A stretch of 64,000 nt of DNA from an uncultured Maribacter sp. (GTDB taxonomy: Bacteria; Bacteroidota; Bacteroidia; Flavobacteriales; Flavobacteriaceae), in the NCBI RefSeq assembly GCF_947500985.1, contig NZ_CANMTX010000002.1, forward strand, positions 372,001-436,000, in the 5' to 3' direction. This document shows positions 26,811 through 35,140 of the stretch, piece by piece; position 1 is the stretch's first letter; each line of letters starts with the position of its first letter. The notes beneath the pieces are model-generated. The model saw only the letters and a program-made list of their open reading frames with translations, did no database searches and was not told where the DNA came from. A program made the position numbers and the translations under genes.

Positions 26811-28519
26811 TATATGTTTCCTTTTTTAAGTTCTTTAACTGCATGGTCTGCAGCTCTGGCCGTAAAAGCCATATAGGTTAGTGATGGGTTTACACAACTA
26901 GCAGATGTCATAAACGAGCCATCTGTTACATAAACATTAGATACATCATGTAATTGGTTATTTCCGTTCAAAACAGAAGTTTTTCTGTTTCTTCCCATAC
27001 GGGCAGTACCCATCTCGTGAATACCCAAACCTAAAGCACTTTCATTATCATATCCTTTTACATCTCTAAGTCCGGCTTTTTCTAACATATCAACAGCCGA
27101 CTCTAAAATGTCTTTACGCATTTTAAGTTCGTTCTCTTGAAGCTCGGCATCAAAAGTAACCGTTGGTAGGCCCCAATCATCTAATTTGTCGTAGTCTAAT
27201 GTAAATCTGTTGTTTTCGTATGGTAGTACTTCTCCAAAGCCCATCATACCAAACGTCCATCCGCCGGGTTTTAAAACAGCATCCTTTAATTCTTTACCGT
27301 GAGAAAGTTCGGCAATAGATTCTTCCCAGTTACCTCTGGAAGCACTGCCTTGGTATCCAAATCCTCTCTTATATTCTCTATCAGAATCTCCTCCTAAGTT
27401 TCTAAATCTAGGAATATAGATTCCACTAGGTTTTCTTCCTTTATAATATTTATCTTCAAATCCGTCAAATTTACCAGAAGCTCCTACTTGAAGTTGGTGG
27501 TCCATTATGTTACGACCCAATTGGTCAGATTCATTACCCATACCATTAGGGAACGTTTCAGATTTAGATTGCATTAATATAGAAGTAGATGCAATTGCAG
27601 ATGCACATAGGAAGATAACTTTTGCCTTAAATTCAAAAGTTTCTTTCGTATTTGCGTCAATTACCTTTACACCGGTAGCTTTCTTTGTCTTTGGGTCATA
27701 AATTACTTCATGTACAATAGAATCTGGTCTAAGTGTCATGTTGCCTGTAGCTTCTGCTGCTGGTAGAGTAGAAGATAAACTACTAAAATAAGCTCCAAAA
27801 GGACACCCTCTAATACATCTATTTCTAAATTGACATTTGCTTCTTCCGTCAAATTGCTTGGTGCCTGTAATGTGTGCTGTTCTACCAGCAGTTACTACAC
27901 GACCATCAAAATTCTCTGCTACTTTTTCTCTGAATTCCTGCTCTACACAATTTAGATCCATCATCGGTAAAAATTTACCATCTGGTAATTGCTCTAAGCC
28001 TAGGTTTTCACCACTTACGCCAATATACTCTTCAACCTTATCGTACCACGGTGCAATATCTTTATAACGTATAGGCCAATCTACTGCAATCCCTTCTTTT
28101 TTGTTAGCTCCAAAATCAATATCGCTTAAGCGATAACTTTGACGACCCCATTGGAGTGAGCGTCCACCTAGGTGATACCCTCTCATCCAATCAAATCTTT
28201 TTGTTTCGTTGTATGGGTGCTTTAGGTCATTTACAAACCACATGTTACTTGCTTGGTTTGTAGTGTAGCCTGTTCTATTTTGCTTTGGCTGTTGCGCTAT
28301 AATTTCTTTTGTCGGTTCACCCGCATTCGGAAAATCCCAAGGGTCTTTGTTCGCAGTCTCATAGTCATTAATGTGTTTAACCATTCTGCCGCGTTCTAAA
28401 ACTAGGGTTTTAAGGCCTGCCTCGCATAGTTCTTTTGCGGCCCAACCACCACTTATTCCAGTACCTACGACAATTGCGTCATAGGACTCCTGTTCTTCGT
28501 TATAATAAAATTTGCTCAT
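26810..28519 (-). CDS. GMC-family FAD sugar dehydrogenase with 3Fe-4S-type cysteine motif
   Basis: The 569-residue flavoprotein has the dinucleotide motif VGTGISGGWAAKEL (G19-x-G21-x-x-G24), the FAD-contacting GGRSLQWGRQS block and C-terminal catalytic motifs HEMGTARMG and CVNPSLTYMAFT. Cys229, Cys235 and Cys239 in CQFRNRCIRGC match the C-x5-C-x3-C spacing that holds a 3Fe-4S cluster in bacterial FAD glucose dehydrogenase. There is no signal peptide, so export probably rides on the Tat signal of the coupled subunit. Likely oxidises a glycoside, plausibly at C3. A cytochrome c electron-accepting subunit is not encoded nearby. Confidence 0.88.
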   Translation of the reverse strand: MSKFYYNEEQESYDAIVVGTGISGGWAAKELCEAGLKTLVLERGRMVKHINDYETANKDPWDFPNAGEPTKEIIAQQPKQNRTGYTTNQASNMWFVNDLKHPYNETKRFDWMRGYHLGGRSLQWGRQSYRLSDIDFGANKKEGIAVDWPIRYKDIAPWYDKVEEYIGVSGENLGLEQLPDGKFLPMMDLNCVEQEFREKVAENFDGRVVTAGRTAHITGTKQFDGRSKCQFRNRCIRGCPFGAYFSSLSSTLPAAEATGNMTLRPDSIVHEVIYDPKTKKATGVKVIDANTKETFEFKAKVIFLCASAIASTSILMQSKSETFPNGMGNESDQLGRNIMDHQLQVGASGKFDGFEDKYYKGRKPSGIYIPRFRNLGGDSDREYKRGFGYQGSASRGNWEESIAELSHGKELKDAVLKPGGWTFGMMGFGEVLPYENNRFTLDYDKLDDWGLPTVTFDAELQENELKMRKDILESAVDMLEKAGLRDVKGYDNESALGLGIHEMGTARMGRNRKTSVLNGNNQLHDVSNVYVTDGSFMTSASCVNPSLTYMAFTARAADHAVKELKKGNI

Positions 28520-28604
28520 AAAAGTTGTTTAATCTCTAAATTTATTAAATATAAAATTAATTCTATACATTTAAAGTCCATTATTCTTGCGAAATTCGCT
28601 ATTA

Positions 28605-28658
28605 CTAACGTTAAGTTAGATTAATGTATTAAGTCATAATTTTAACGTCAACAGTTAA
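28605..28658. promoter_or_regulatory. Dyads in the divergent GMC/isomerase promoter region
   Basis: CTAAC-N5-GTTAG (28605-28619, enclosing the palindrome TAACGTTA) and TTAAC-N7-GTTAA (28642-28658) lie in the 172-base gap between divergent genes. Related half-sites and central position suggest binding sites for one regulator of both transcripts. No regulator gene is found in the locus. Confidence 0.35.
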
Positions 28659-28691
28659 GGTTATATTTCAAACAACAACAAACTACCAAAA

Positions 28692-29684
28692 ATGAAAAGA
28701 AAAAGTTTTATTCGAATTGCCTCTATCGTAGGTATTGGAATCTCGTTATTAGGATCTTACGCTTGTAAGGAAACTAAAAAAGTAAAAGTGGAAAATTCTG
28801 AAGTCGTAGTAAAAGACAGTAATGTTGAGCCATTTTTTAAATTATCTCTAGCACAATGGTCAATGCATAAAATGATTAGAGAAGATGGGGTAGATCCATA
28901 TTCTTTTGCTGAAAAAGCTAAAAATTGGGGATTTACAGGATTAGAATATGTAAGCCAGCTTTATAATCCTGAATTAGAAGAAGCAGGTTATTCTGAGGAG
29001 GCTATGGCAAATTTCGTTGCAAAATCTAACGCAGAGGCTGAAAAATACGGAATGAAAAATGTTTTGATCATGATTGATGGTCAAGGAAATTTAGCGGTTG
29101 ATGATGAAACCGAAAGAAACGAAACTGTAGAGAAGCATAAAAGATGGGTAGATGCTGCAGCTGCAATGGGTTGCCATGCTATTAGAGTTAATCTTAATGG
29201 AAGTAATGTGCCAGAAGAATGGATTAAAAACTCTGTTGACGGACTTACCAAATTAGCCACTTACGCAAAAACTAAGAATATTAATATTTTGGTAGAAAAC
29301 CATGGCGGATTATCATCTAACGGTGAACTACATGCTCAGGTGATGAAAACCGTTAATATGGATAACTGTGGAAGCTTACCTGATTTTGGAAATTTCTGTA
29401 TTGAACGTAAACCAGACAGTTGGGATTGTTTAAAGGAGTATGATAAATACAAGGGTGTAAAAGAATTAATGCCATATGCTAAGGCGGTAAGTGCAAAATC
29501 TAACAATTTTGATGCTGAGGGATATGATACTGGTATCGATTATGTACAAATGCTGAAAATTGTAAAAGAAACAGGTTATACTGGATTTATTGGGGTGGAA
29601 TACGAAGGTTCTGAAATTAGTGAAGAAGCAGGTATAATTGCTACTAGAGATCTTTTGATAAAAGCAGCAAAAGAAATAGAATAA
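28692..29684 (+). CDS. Lipoprotein sugar isomerase/epimerase (TIM barrel)
   Basis: The 330-residue protein begins MKRKSFIRIASIVGIGISLL and has a lipobox ending in GSYAC (Cys about 25), so it is anchored in a periplasm-facing membrane. The barrel shows KLSLAQWSMHKM at strand one, INILVENHGG (Glu), GSLPDFGNFCI (Asp), VSAKSNNFDAEG and GFIGVEYEGSE (Glu), as in xylose isomerase-like TIM barrels. It leads a plus-strand run with the DinB, MFS and Gfo/Idh genes. A CAA-rich leader (CAAACAACAACAAAC) precedes its start. Probably acts on the oxidised sugar made by the divergent GMC enzyme. Confidence 0.85.
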   Translation: MKRKSFIRIASIVGIGISLLGSYACKETKKVKVENSEVVVKDSNVEPFFKLSLAQWSMHKMIREDGVDPYSFAEKAKNWGFTGLEYVSQLYNPELEEAGYSEEAMANFVAKSNAEAEKYGMKNVLIMIDGQGNLAVDDETERNETVEKHKRWVDAAAAMGCHAIRVNLNGSNVPEEWIKNSVDGLTKLATYAKTKNINILVENHGGLSSNGELHAQVMKTVNMDNCGSLPDFGNFCIERKPDSWDCLKEYDKYKGVKELMPYAKAVSAKSNNFDAEGYDTGIDYVQMLKIVKETGYTGFIGVEYEGSEISEEAGIIATRDLLIKAAKEIE

Positions 29685-29699
29685 TCAAGAGTATGATTT

Positions 29700-30143
29700 A
29701 TGGAGACTTTTTTTAATGAAATATTCGATTATAATTTTCACTGCAACAAGAAACTGATAGAACAGTGTTTGGCGCTAGATGCAGTGCCATCAGAAACCAG
29801 GCGTTTATTTAGTCATATATTAAATGCGCATCACCTTTGGAACGCTAGAATCTTAAATAAACCTAGTGATTATGAAGTTTGGCAAGAACATGATCTCAAA
29901 AACTGGGCAGATATTCATTATGAAAATCAACGTAGTTCGTTCGAAATAATTACTAATGCCGATAATTTTGATAGGCGTATAGATTATGAGAATACCGAAG
30001 GACGATTGTTTACCAATACCTTGCAAGATATTCTTTTTCATATCATCAATCATTCTACAAGTCATAGGGGGCAAATTGCCTTAGATTTTAGAAGCAATGG
30101 CGAAGTTCCTATAAGTTCAGATTACGTGTATTATAAGAGGTAG
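29700..30143 (+). CDS. DinB-family putative metal-dependent enzyme
   Basis: The 147-residue four-helix protein has three His in the expected places: SHILNAHHLWNAR and FHIINHSTSHRGQIAL. The HxxxHRGQ ending is the DinB/YfiT hallmark for binding Ni, Zn or Fe. Many DinB proteins are thiol-S-transferases or hydrolases; none can be assigned here. Its TAG is followed at once by the ATG of the permease gene, so translation is coupled. Its place inside a sugar locus is unusual. Confidence 0.8.
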   Translation: METFFNEIFDYNFHCNKKLIEQCLALDAVPSETRRLFSHILNAHHLWNARILNKPSDYEVWQEHDLKNWADIHYENQRSSFEIITNADNFDRRIDYENTEGRLFTNTLQDILFHIINHSTSHRGQIALDFRSNGEVPISSDYVYYKR

Positions 30144-31373
30144 ATGAAAAATAAAGTTAGAGTCCAGCTTTGCTTCATGATGTTTTTAGAATTCTTTATT
30201 TGGGGTGCATGGTTCGTAACTCTAGGTACATTTTTAGGAAATAATTTAAAAGCAACAGACGGTGAAATAGCCTTGGCATTTTCAACACAATCATGGGGAG
30301 CTATAATTGCTCCCTTTGTTATTGGTATAATAGCTGACAGATACTTTAATGCAGAAAAAATTTTAGGGGTTTTACACCTTTTTGGTGCGGTACTCATGTA
30401 CTTTATGTACCAAAGTTCTGCTTTCGATGATTTCTATATGTTGGTTTTAGTATATATGATTTTATATATGCCCACTCTAGCATTGGTAAATTCGGTCTCT
30501 TTTAATCAAATGAAGAACCCAGCAAAGGAGTTTTCTATGGTTAGAGTATTCGGAACTGCAGGATGGATTATTGCCGGACTCTCAATTAGCTACATTTTTA
30601 GTTGGGACCAAGGTGAAAATATAGGGCAGGGTTTATTGAAAAATACTTTTTTAATGACTGCTATAGCATCATTGATTTTAGGATTTTTCAGCTTTACGTT
30701 ACCTAAAACTCCGCCAAAAGCAGCCAGTTCAGAAAAACTTGGATTGAAAGAAATTTTAGGTTTAGATTCTTTGAGCTTATTCAAGAACAAGAATTTTTTA
30801 ATATTCTTTATTTCGTCGGTTTTAATATGTATTCCACTGGCATTTTACTATCAGAATGCGAATCCGTTTCTGGTAGAAATCGGGATGGATAACCCAACAG
30901 GGAAAATGACATTAGGTCAAATTTCTGAAATTGCCTTTATGTTATTATTACCATATTTCTTTACCAAATTCGGATTTAAAAAAACTATTCTTGTAGCTAT
31001 GGCTGCTTGGGTGGTGCGTTATTTATTATTTGCATTTGGTGATGTCAACGAACTTGGGTTTATGCTCATCATCGGTATGGCACTGCATGGTATATGTTAT
31101 GATTTTTTCTTTGTATCAGGGCAAATATATACCGACAGTAAAGCAGGTGAAAAGTTTAAAAGCTCAGCCCAAGGTCTTATAACTTTAGCAACTTATGGTG
31201 TGGGTATGTTAATAGGGTTTTGGATTGCAGGAAAGATTTCAACGGCTTACCTTTTAGATGACGGAAAACATGTTTGGGAAACTATCTGGATGTATCCGGC
31301 TGGTTTTGCGTTGGCTGTATTTATTTTGTTTGCCATTTTCTTTAAAACCGAGAAAATAGAATATCAGTCTTAG
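30144..31373 (+). CDS. MFS permease of the nucleoside:H+ symporter type
   Basis: The 409-residue, twelve-helix transporter starts MKNKVRVQLCFMMFLEFFIW. The EFFIWGAWFVTLGTFLG motif, GIIADRYFNAEKILG loop and central HGICYDFFFVSGQIYTD block are typical of the nucleoside:H+ symporter (NupG/XapB-like) branch. In Bacteroidota, genes of this branch are frequent next to GMC, Gfo/Idh and TIM-barrel genes and probably carry sugars or keto-sugars rather than nucleosides. It follows the DinB gene with no gap. Confidence 0.83.
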   Translation: MKNKVRVQLCFMMFLEFFIWGAWFVTLGTFLGNNLKATDGEIALAFSTQSWGAIIAPFVIGIIADRYFNAEKILGVLHLFGAVLMYFMYQSSAFDDFYMLVLVYMILYMPTLALVNSVSFNQMKNPAKEFSMVRVFGTAGWIIAGLSISYIFSWDQGENIGQGLLKNTFLMTAIASLILGFFSFTLPKTPPKAASSEKLGLKEILGLDSLSLFKNKNFLIFFISSVLICIPLAFYYQNANPFLVEIGMDNPTGKMTLGQISEIAFMLLLPYFFTKFGFKKTILVAMAAWVVRYLLFAFGDVNELGFMLIIGMALHGICYDFFFVSGQIYTDSKAGEKFKSSAQGLITLATYGVGMLIGFWIAGKISTAYLLDDGKHVWETIWMYPAGFALAVFILFAIFFKTEKIEYQS

Positions 31374-31539
31374 ATAAATTCTTTAATTTAAACGCCTGAA
31401 AATTGTGATTCATAAAATACTTTAGGTGTTCTTTAGTAGATAAGTAGAATATTTATTTTCAAATATTAAAACAAATATAAATCCGAAGGGATTTTAAACA
31501 ATACTAATTTCAATTACAAACAACAAAAACAACAACAAA

Positions 31540-32679
31540 ATGCCAAAGAAAATACGATTAGGAATATTAGGTGGAGGAGGAGATTCGTTAATAGGTGTGT
31601 TGCATAGAGTAGCATCGTTTATTAATGATAATTATGAAATTACAGGAGCTGTTTTTAACCCTGATTATGATGCCAGTATAGCTTTCGCCAAAGAAATAGA
31701 TGTGCCGTTAAACCGAATCTATAAAGATTTTGATACGTTAATTGAAGAGGAGTTAAAATTGCCAGAAGATGAGCGTATTCAAGTATGTTCTGTATTAACA
31801 CCTAACTTTTTACATTACCCAATGGCTAAGAAGTTGTTGGATAACGGTTTTCATGTCATTTGTGAAAAACCTATGACCACTACTTTAGATGAAGCAAAAG
31901 ACTTGCAGAAATCTCATGAGAAAGCAGGTACGGTTTTCGCTTTAACGCATACTTATACTGGTTACCCAATGGTACGCCAAATGCGCGAAATGATTAAAGC
32001 TGGTGCTTTAGGTAAAATACATAAAGTTGATGCCGTGTATTACCAAGGTTGGATCAATACTATTATTCATGACAAAGAGAAAAGATCTTCTGTTTGGAGA
32101 TTAGACCCTAAGAAAGCTGGTATTAGCTCTTGTATGGGCGACATAGGTGTTCATGCTTTTAACCTAGTAGAATATACTACTGGGCTTAAAATAAACGAAT
32201 TGCTGTGTGACTTCAACTACCTTTATGAAGATAATCAAATGGATGTTGATGGTACTGTGCTTATACGTATGGGAGATTACGTAAAAGGTGTTATTAGAGG
32301 TAGTCAAGTAGCTACAGGTGAAGAAAACGGATTAGCCATTTCAATTTATGGTGAAAAGGGTGCTTTTAGATGGGAACAGGAAAAACCTAACTTTTTATAT
32401 AAGTTGAGCGATACTGAACCAACACAAATCTACAAGCCAGGTCATGCTTATAATTCTGCCCTATCTTTAGATGGTACTAAATTACCTGCAGGTCATCCAG
32501 AAGGTATTTTTGATTCTATGGCAAATATTTATAAAGGTGTAGCAAAAGCAATTAGAGGTCAAGAATATAATAGTGGAGAGTTCCCGACCATGATAGACGG
32601 TGTTCGTGGTATGAACTTTATTGAAGCAACTGTAGATTCGCATAAAAGTGGAAATACTTGGGTAGCTTTAGAAAACTAA
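31540..32679 (+). CDS. Gfo/Idh/MocA-family oxidoreductase
   Basis: The 379-residue cytoplasmic protein has an N-terminal Rossmann fold (RLGILGGGGDSLIGVLHR), the FHVICEKPMTTTLDEA block with the signature EKP, and a C-terminal alpha/beta domain with the catalytic-type MGDIGVHAFNLVEYTTG. It should reduce or oxidise a sugar, for instance a 3-keto-sugar, with NAD(P). The group with GGGGDS instead of GxGxxG is common in marine Bacteroidota sugar loci. A long CAA-rich leader precedes the ATG and a strong terminator follows. Confidence 0.88.
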   Translation: MPKKIRLGILGGGGDSLIGVLHRVASFINDNYEITGAVFNPDYDASIAFAKEIDVPLNRIYKDFDTLIEEELKLPEDERIQVCSVLTPNFLHYPMAKKLLDNGFHVICEKPMTTTLDEAKDLQKSHEKAGTVFALTHTYTGYPMVRQMREMIKAGALGKIHKVDAVYYQGWINTIIHDKEKRSSVWRLDPKKAGISSCMGDIGVHAFNLVEYTTGLKINELLCDFNYLYEDNQMDVDGTVLIRMGDYVKGVIRGSQVATGEENGLAISIYGEKGAFRWEQEKPNFLYKLSDTEPTQIYKPGHAYNSALSLDGTKLPAGHPEGIFDSMANIYKGVAKAIRGQEYNSGEFPTMIDGVRGMNFIEATVDSHKSGNTWVALEN

Positions 32680-32697
32680 AAAACAATTATTGAATAA

Positions 32698-32726
32698 AAA
32701 AAGAGCCGCAATTTGCGGCTCTTTTT
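32698..32726. terminator. Intrinsic terminator
   Basis: AAAAAGAGCCGCA and its complement form a thirteen-pair stem around ATT with flanking A and T runs. It lies between the Gfo/Idh gene and the convergent ASCH gene and works in both directions. Confidence 0.92.
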
Positions 32727-32749
32727 GTTTTATAAATTTTAAATTATAT

Positions 32750-33211
32750 TTAAGAATTTACTACTTTAAATTGCTGGCAAACAACAATCATACTTTCTCT
32801 GGGTTCTCTTTTGAATTTTTGTAATTCTCTAGTGAAAAAGTTCCAATGATATTTTTTCCAGTTGTCTAATGATTTATCTCCATTTGCTTCTAATTGAGCA
32901 TAAGTCGAATCAATACTAAAATACGGTTTAAGAGAAACGGCGGTGGTAGCTACTATACATTGCGCTTCACCACTCCAATTCGTGACTACTATATAATCTC
33001 CTATTTTGGGTAAAGGCTCATTACGGTTTTGTAAACCTAGTAAAGAGTGTGAAATTGCCTTTCTAGCTCCGCTCTGTATTAATCTAGCGTTTTCGTTGGC
33101 ATCTTGTTCATTGTCGCCAAAATACATCGTTTTAGGTGTCTCGTGAAAGACATCTTCGAGATGATTTTTTAAATAATCACCCCACATATTTCTGGCTGAA
33201 GCATTTTCCAT
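32750..33211 (-). CDS. ASCH-domain (YhfF-like) protein
   Basis: The 153-residue cytoplasmic protein carries the PUA-like ASCH fold: GARKAISHSLLGLQ, PKIGDYIVVTNWSGEAQCIV, YWHNFF-like KYHWNFFTRELQ and a closing MIVVCQQFKVV strand. ASCH proteins are thought to bind RNA or nucleosides, and a few are amidohydrolases. Full length. It follows the second GMC gene by 58 bases on the same strand but has no clear link to sugar metabolism. Confidence 0.82.
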   Translation of the reverse strand: MENASARNMWGDYLKNHLEDVFHETPKTMYFGDNEQDANENARLIQSGARKAISHSLLGLQNRNEPLPKIGDYIVVTNWSGEAQCIVATTAVSLKPYFSIDSTYAQLEANGDKSLDNWKKYHWNFFTRELQKFKREPRESMIVVCQQFKVVNS

Positions 33212-33269
33212 AAATTGATATTTTCTTTAAGCTATAGAATTCAATAAACGTTATTATCGGTAATTAATT

Positions 33270-34979
33270 TTAACGTTTAGCGAATTTACCTGCTTTTAAT
33301 TGTTCGGCTGCATGATTTGCTGCTCTTGCCGTAAAGGCCATATACGTTAATGATGGATTTACACAGCTAGATGATGACATAAATGCACCATCTGTTACAT
33401 ATACATTAGGTACTAAATGTACTTGATTATTTTTATTAATTATCGAAGTCTTAGCACTGTGTCCCATTCTTGCACCACCCATTTCATGAATACCTAAGCC
33501 TGGTCCGCTAGGTTCATCATAAGAAGAGACATTTTTAAAACCAGCTTCTTCGAACATCGTTACTATTTCTTTTTTAATGTCTTCGCGCATTTTATACTCG
33601 TTCTCCTTAAATTCTACATCAAAAGCCAATTGCGGCAATCCCCATTTGTCTTTTTCAGTAGGGCTAAGGGTAACTCGGTTATCGTCATATGGTAAGAACT
33701 CGCCAAACCCAGTTACGCCTATGGTCCAGCTACCTGGTTTTAGTACAGATTCTTTTAGCTCTTTTCCGTAACCTAGTTCACCAATTTCTTTCGACCAATC
33801 TCCTCTACTTGCAGTACCTTGGTAACCGAAACCACGTAAATACCCTTCTCTTTTTGTTTTCTCGTTCAAGTTTACAAAGCGAGGTATATAAAAGCCGTTT
33901 GCACGTCTTCCTTTATAATACTTATCTAAGTAACCATCAACTTTAGCAGTTGCTCCTAGTTTGTAATGGTGGTCCATAATTCCTCTTCCTAAAGCATCAG
34001 AATCATTACCTAATCCGTTAGGAAAACGTTCAGATTTAGATTGTAATAAAATACCCACTGATGCCATGGCCGATGCGCAAAGAAAAATCACCTTTGCCTT
34101 AAATTCTATTTTCTCATTGGTTTCAGCATCAATAATTCTTACGCCTGTTGCTTTTTTCGTGGTATCATCATAGATGATTTCATGTACAATCGAATTTGGT
34201 CTTAAAGTCATGTTGCCGGTACGTTCAGCAGCCGGTAACGTAGATGAGTTACTACTAAAATAACCACCAAATGGGCATCCTCGCCAGCAACGGTCTCTAT
34301 TTTGGCATGTACCACGACCTTCAAAAGTTGCATTTGGGTCTGTAATGTGTGCCGTTCTACCAATAGTTACCAATCTACCATCATCAAACTTATTGGCAGT
34401 TGTTTTTTTAAAATCCTCCTCAACACAATTTAATTTCATAGCAGGTTGAAAAATACCATCGGGCAATACATCTAAGCCTAAAGCCTCACCACTTACCCCA
34501 ATATATTCTTCAACTTTATCGTACCAGGGCGAAATATCTTTATATCTAACCGGCCAGTCTACCCCAATACCGTCTTTTTTATTCGCTTCAAAATCAATAT
34601 CACTCCATCGGTAACTTTGTCGCCCCCAAGTAAGTGATCTACCCCCAACTTGATATCCGCGTATCCAATCAAAACGTTTTGTTTCTACATATGGGTGTTC
34701 AAGATCATTCACAAAAAAGTGCTTTGAGTCTTCTGTCGGAGCCCAGTTTACACGTTTTTGTACGTGATATTTTTTCTCATCCTCCTTAGATAATTTACCT
34801 TTTAAAGGATAATCCCATGGGTCATCGTTCATCGTGGGATAATCTACTACATGCTTTACCATTGGGCCACGTTCCAAAACAAGTGTTTTTAAGCCCTTCT
34901 CTGTTAATTCCTTAGCAGCCCAGCCACCACTTATTCCTGTTCCAACAACAATTGCGTCGAATATTTCATCTTGATTCAT
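33270..34979 (-). CDS. Second GMC-family FAD sugar dehydrogenase (paralogue)
   Basis: Same length (569) and layout as the enzyme at 26810: VGTGISGGWAAKEL near the N-terminus, GGRSLTWGRQSYRWSD, HEMGGARMGHS and SCVNPSLTYMAFT at the C-terminus. Cys225, Cys231 and Cys235 (CQNRDRCWRGC) keep the C-x5-C-x3-C motif of a 3Fe-4S cluster. The C-terminus is extended by a basic tail (KAGKFAKR). There is no signal peptide and no subunit-3 gene next to it. It may share the Tat-exported subunit of the first enzyme or work in the cytoplasm. Divergent from the isomerase at 35141. Confidence 0.87.
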   Translation of the reverse strand: MNQDEIFDAIVVGTGISGGWAAKELTEKGLKTLVLERGPMVKHVVDYPTMNDDPWDYPLKGKLSKEDEKKYHVQKRVNWAPTEDSKHFFVNDLEHPYVETKRFDWIRGYQVGGRSLTWGRQSYRWSDIDFEANKKDGIGVDWPVRYKDISPWYDKVEEYIGVSGEALGLDVLPDGIFQPAMKLNCVEEDFKKTTANKFDDGRLVTIGRTAHITDPNATFEGRGTCQNRDRCWRGCPFGGYFSSNSSTLPAAERTGNMTLRPNSIVHEIIYDDTTKKATGVRIIDAETNEKIEFKAKVIFLCASAMASVGILLQSKSERFPNGLGNDSDALGRGIMDHHYKLGATAKVDGYLDKYYKGRRANGFYIPRFVNLNEKTKREGYLRGFGYQGTASRGDWSKEIGELGYGKELKESVLKPGSWTIGVTGFGEFLPYDDNRVTLSPTEKDKWGLPQLAFDVEFKENEYKMREDIKKEIVTMFEEAGFKNVSSYDEPSGPGLGIHEMGGARMGHSAKTSIINKNNQVHLVPNVYVTDGAFMSSSSCVNPSLTYMAFTARAANHAAEQLKAGKFAKR

Positions 34980-35140
34980 GCTTGAAATTTTATCTTTTTC
35001 TGATGGTAATCCCTATATTTATAGCAAATCTCCAAGGTATTGAGAAGAACCTGATACAATTCTTAAATATAAGATTTTTTGAGAGATGTGACAGCTCAAA
35101 TTCAACAACAAATTCAAACAACAACAGATAGTATATTTTT

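Noticed and set aside
26163-28519. Gluconate dehydrogenase proper
   Set aside because: The cytochrome c subunit is missing and the surrounding genes point to glycoside oxidation, so only the fold-level name is used.
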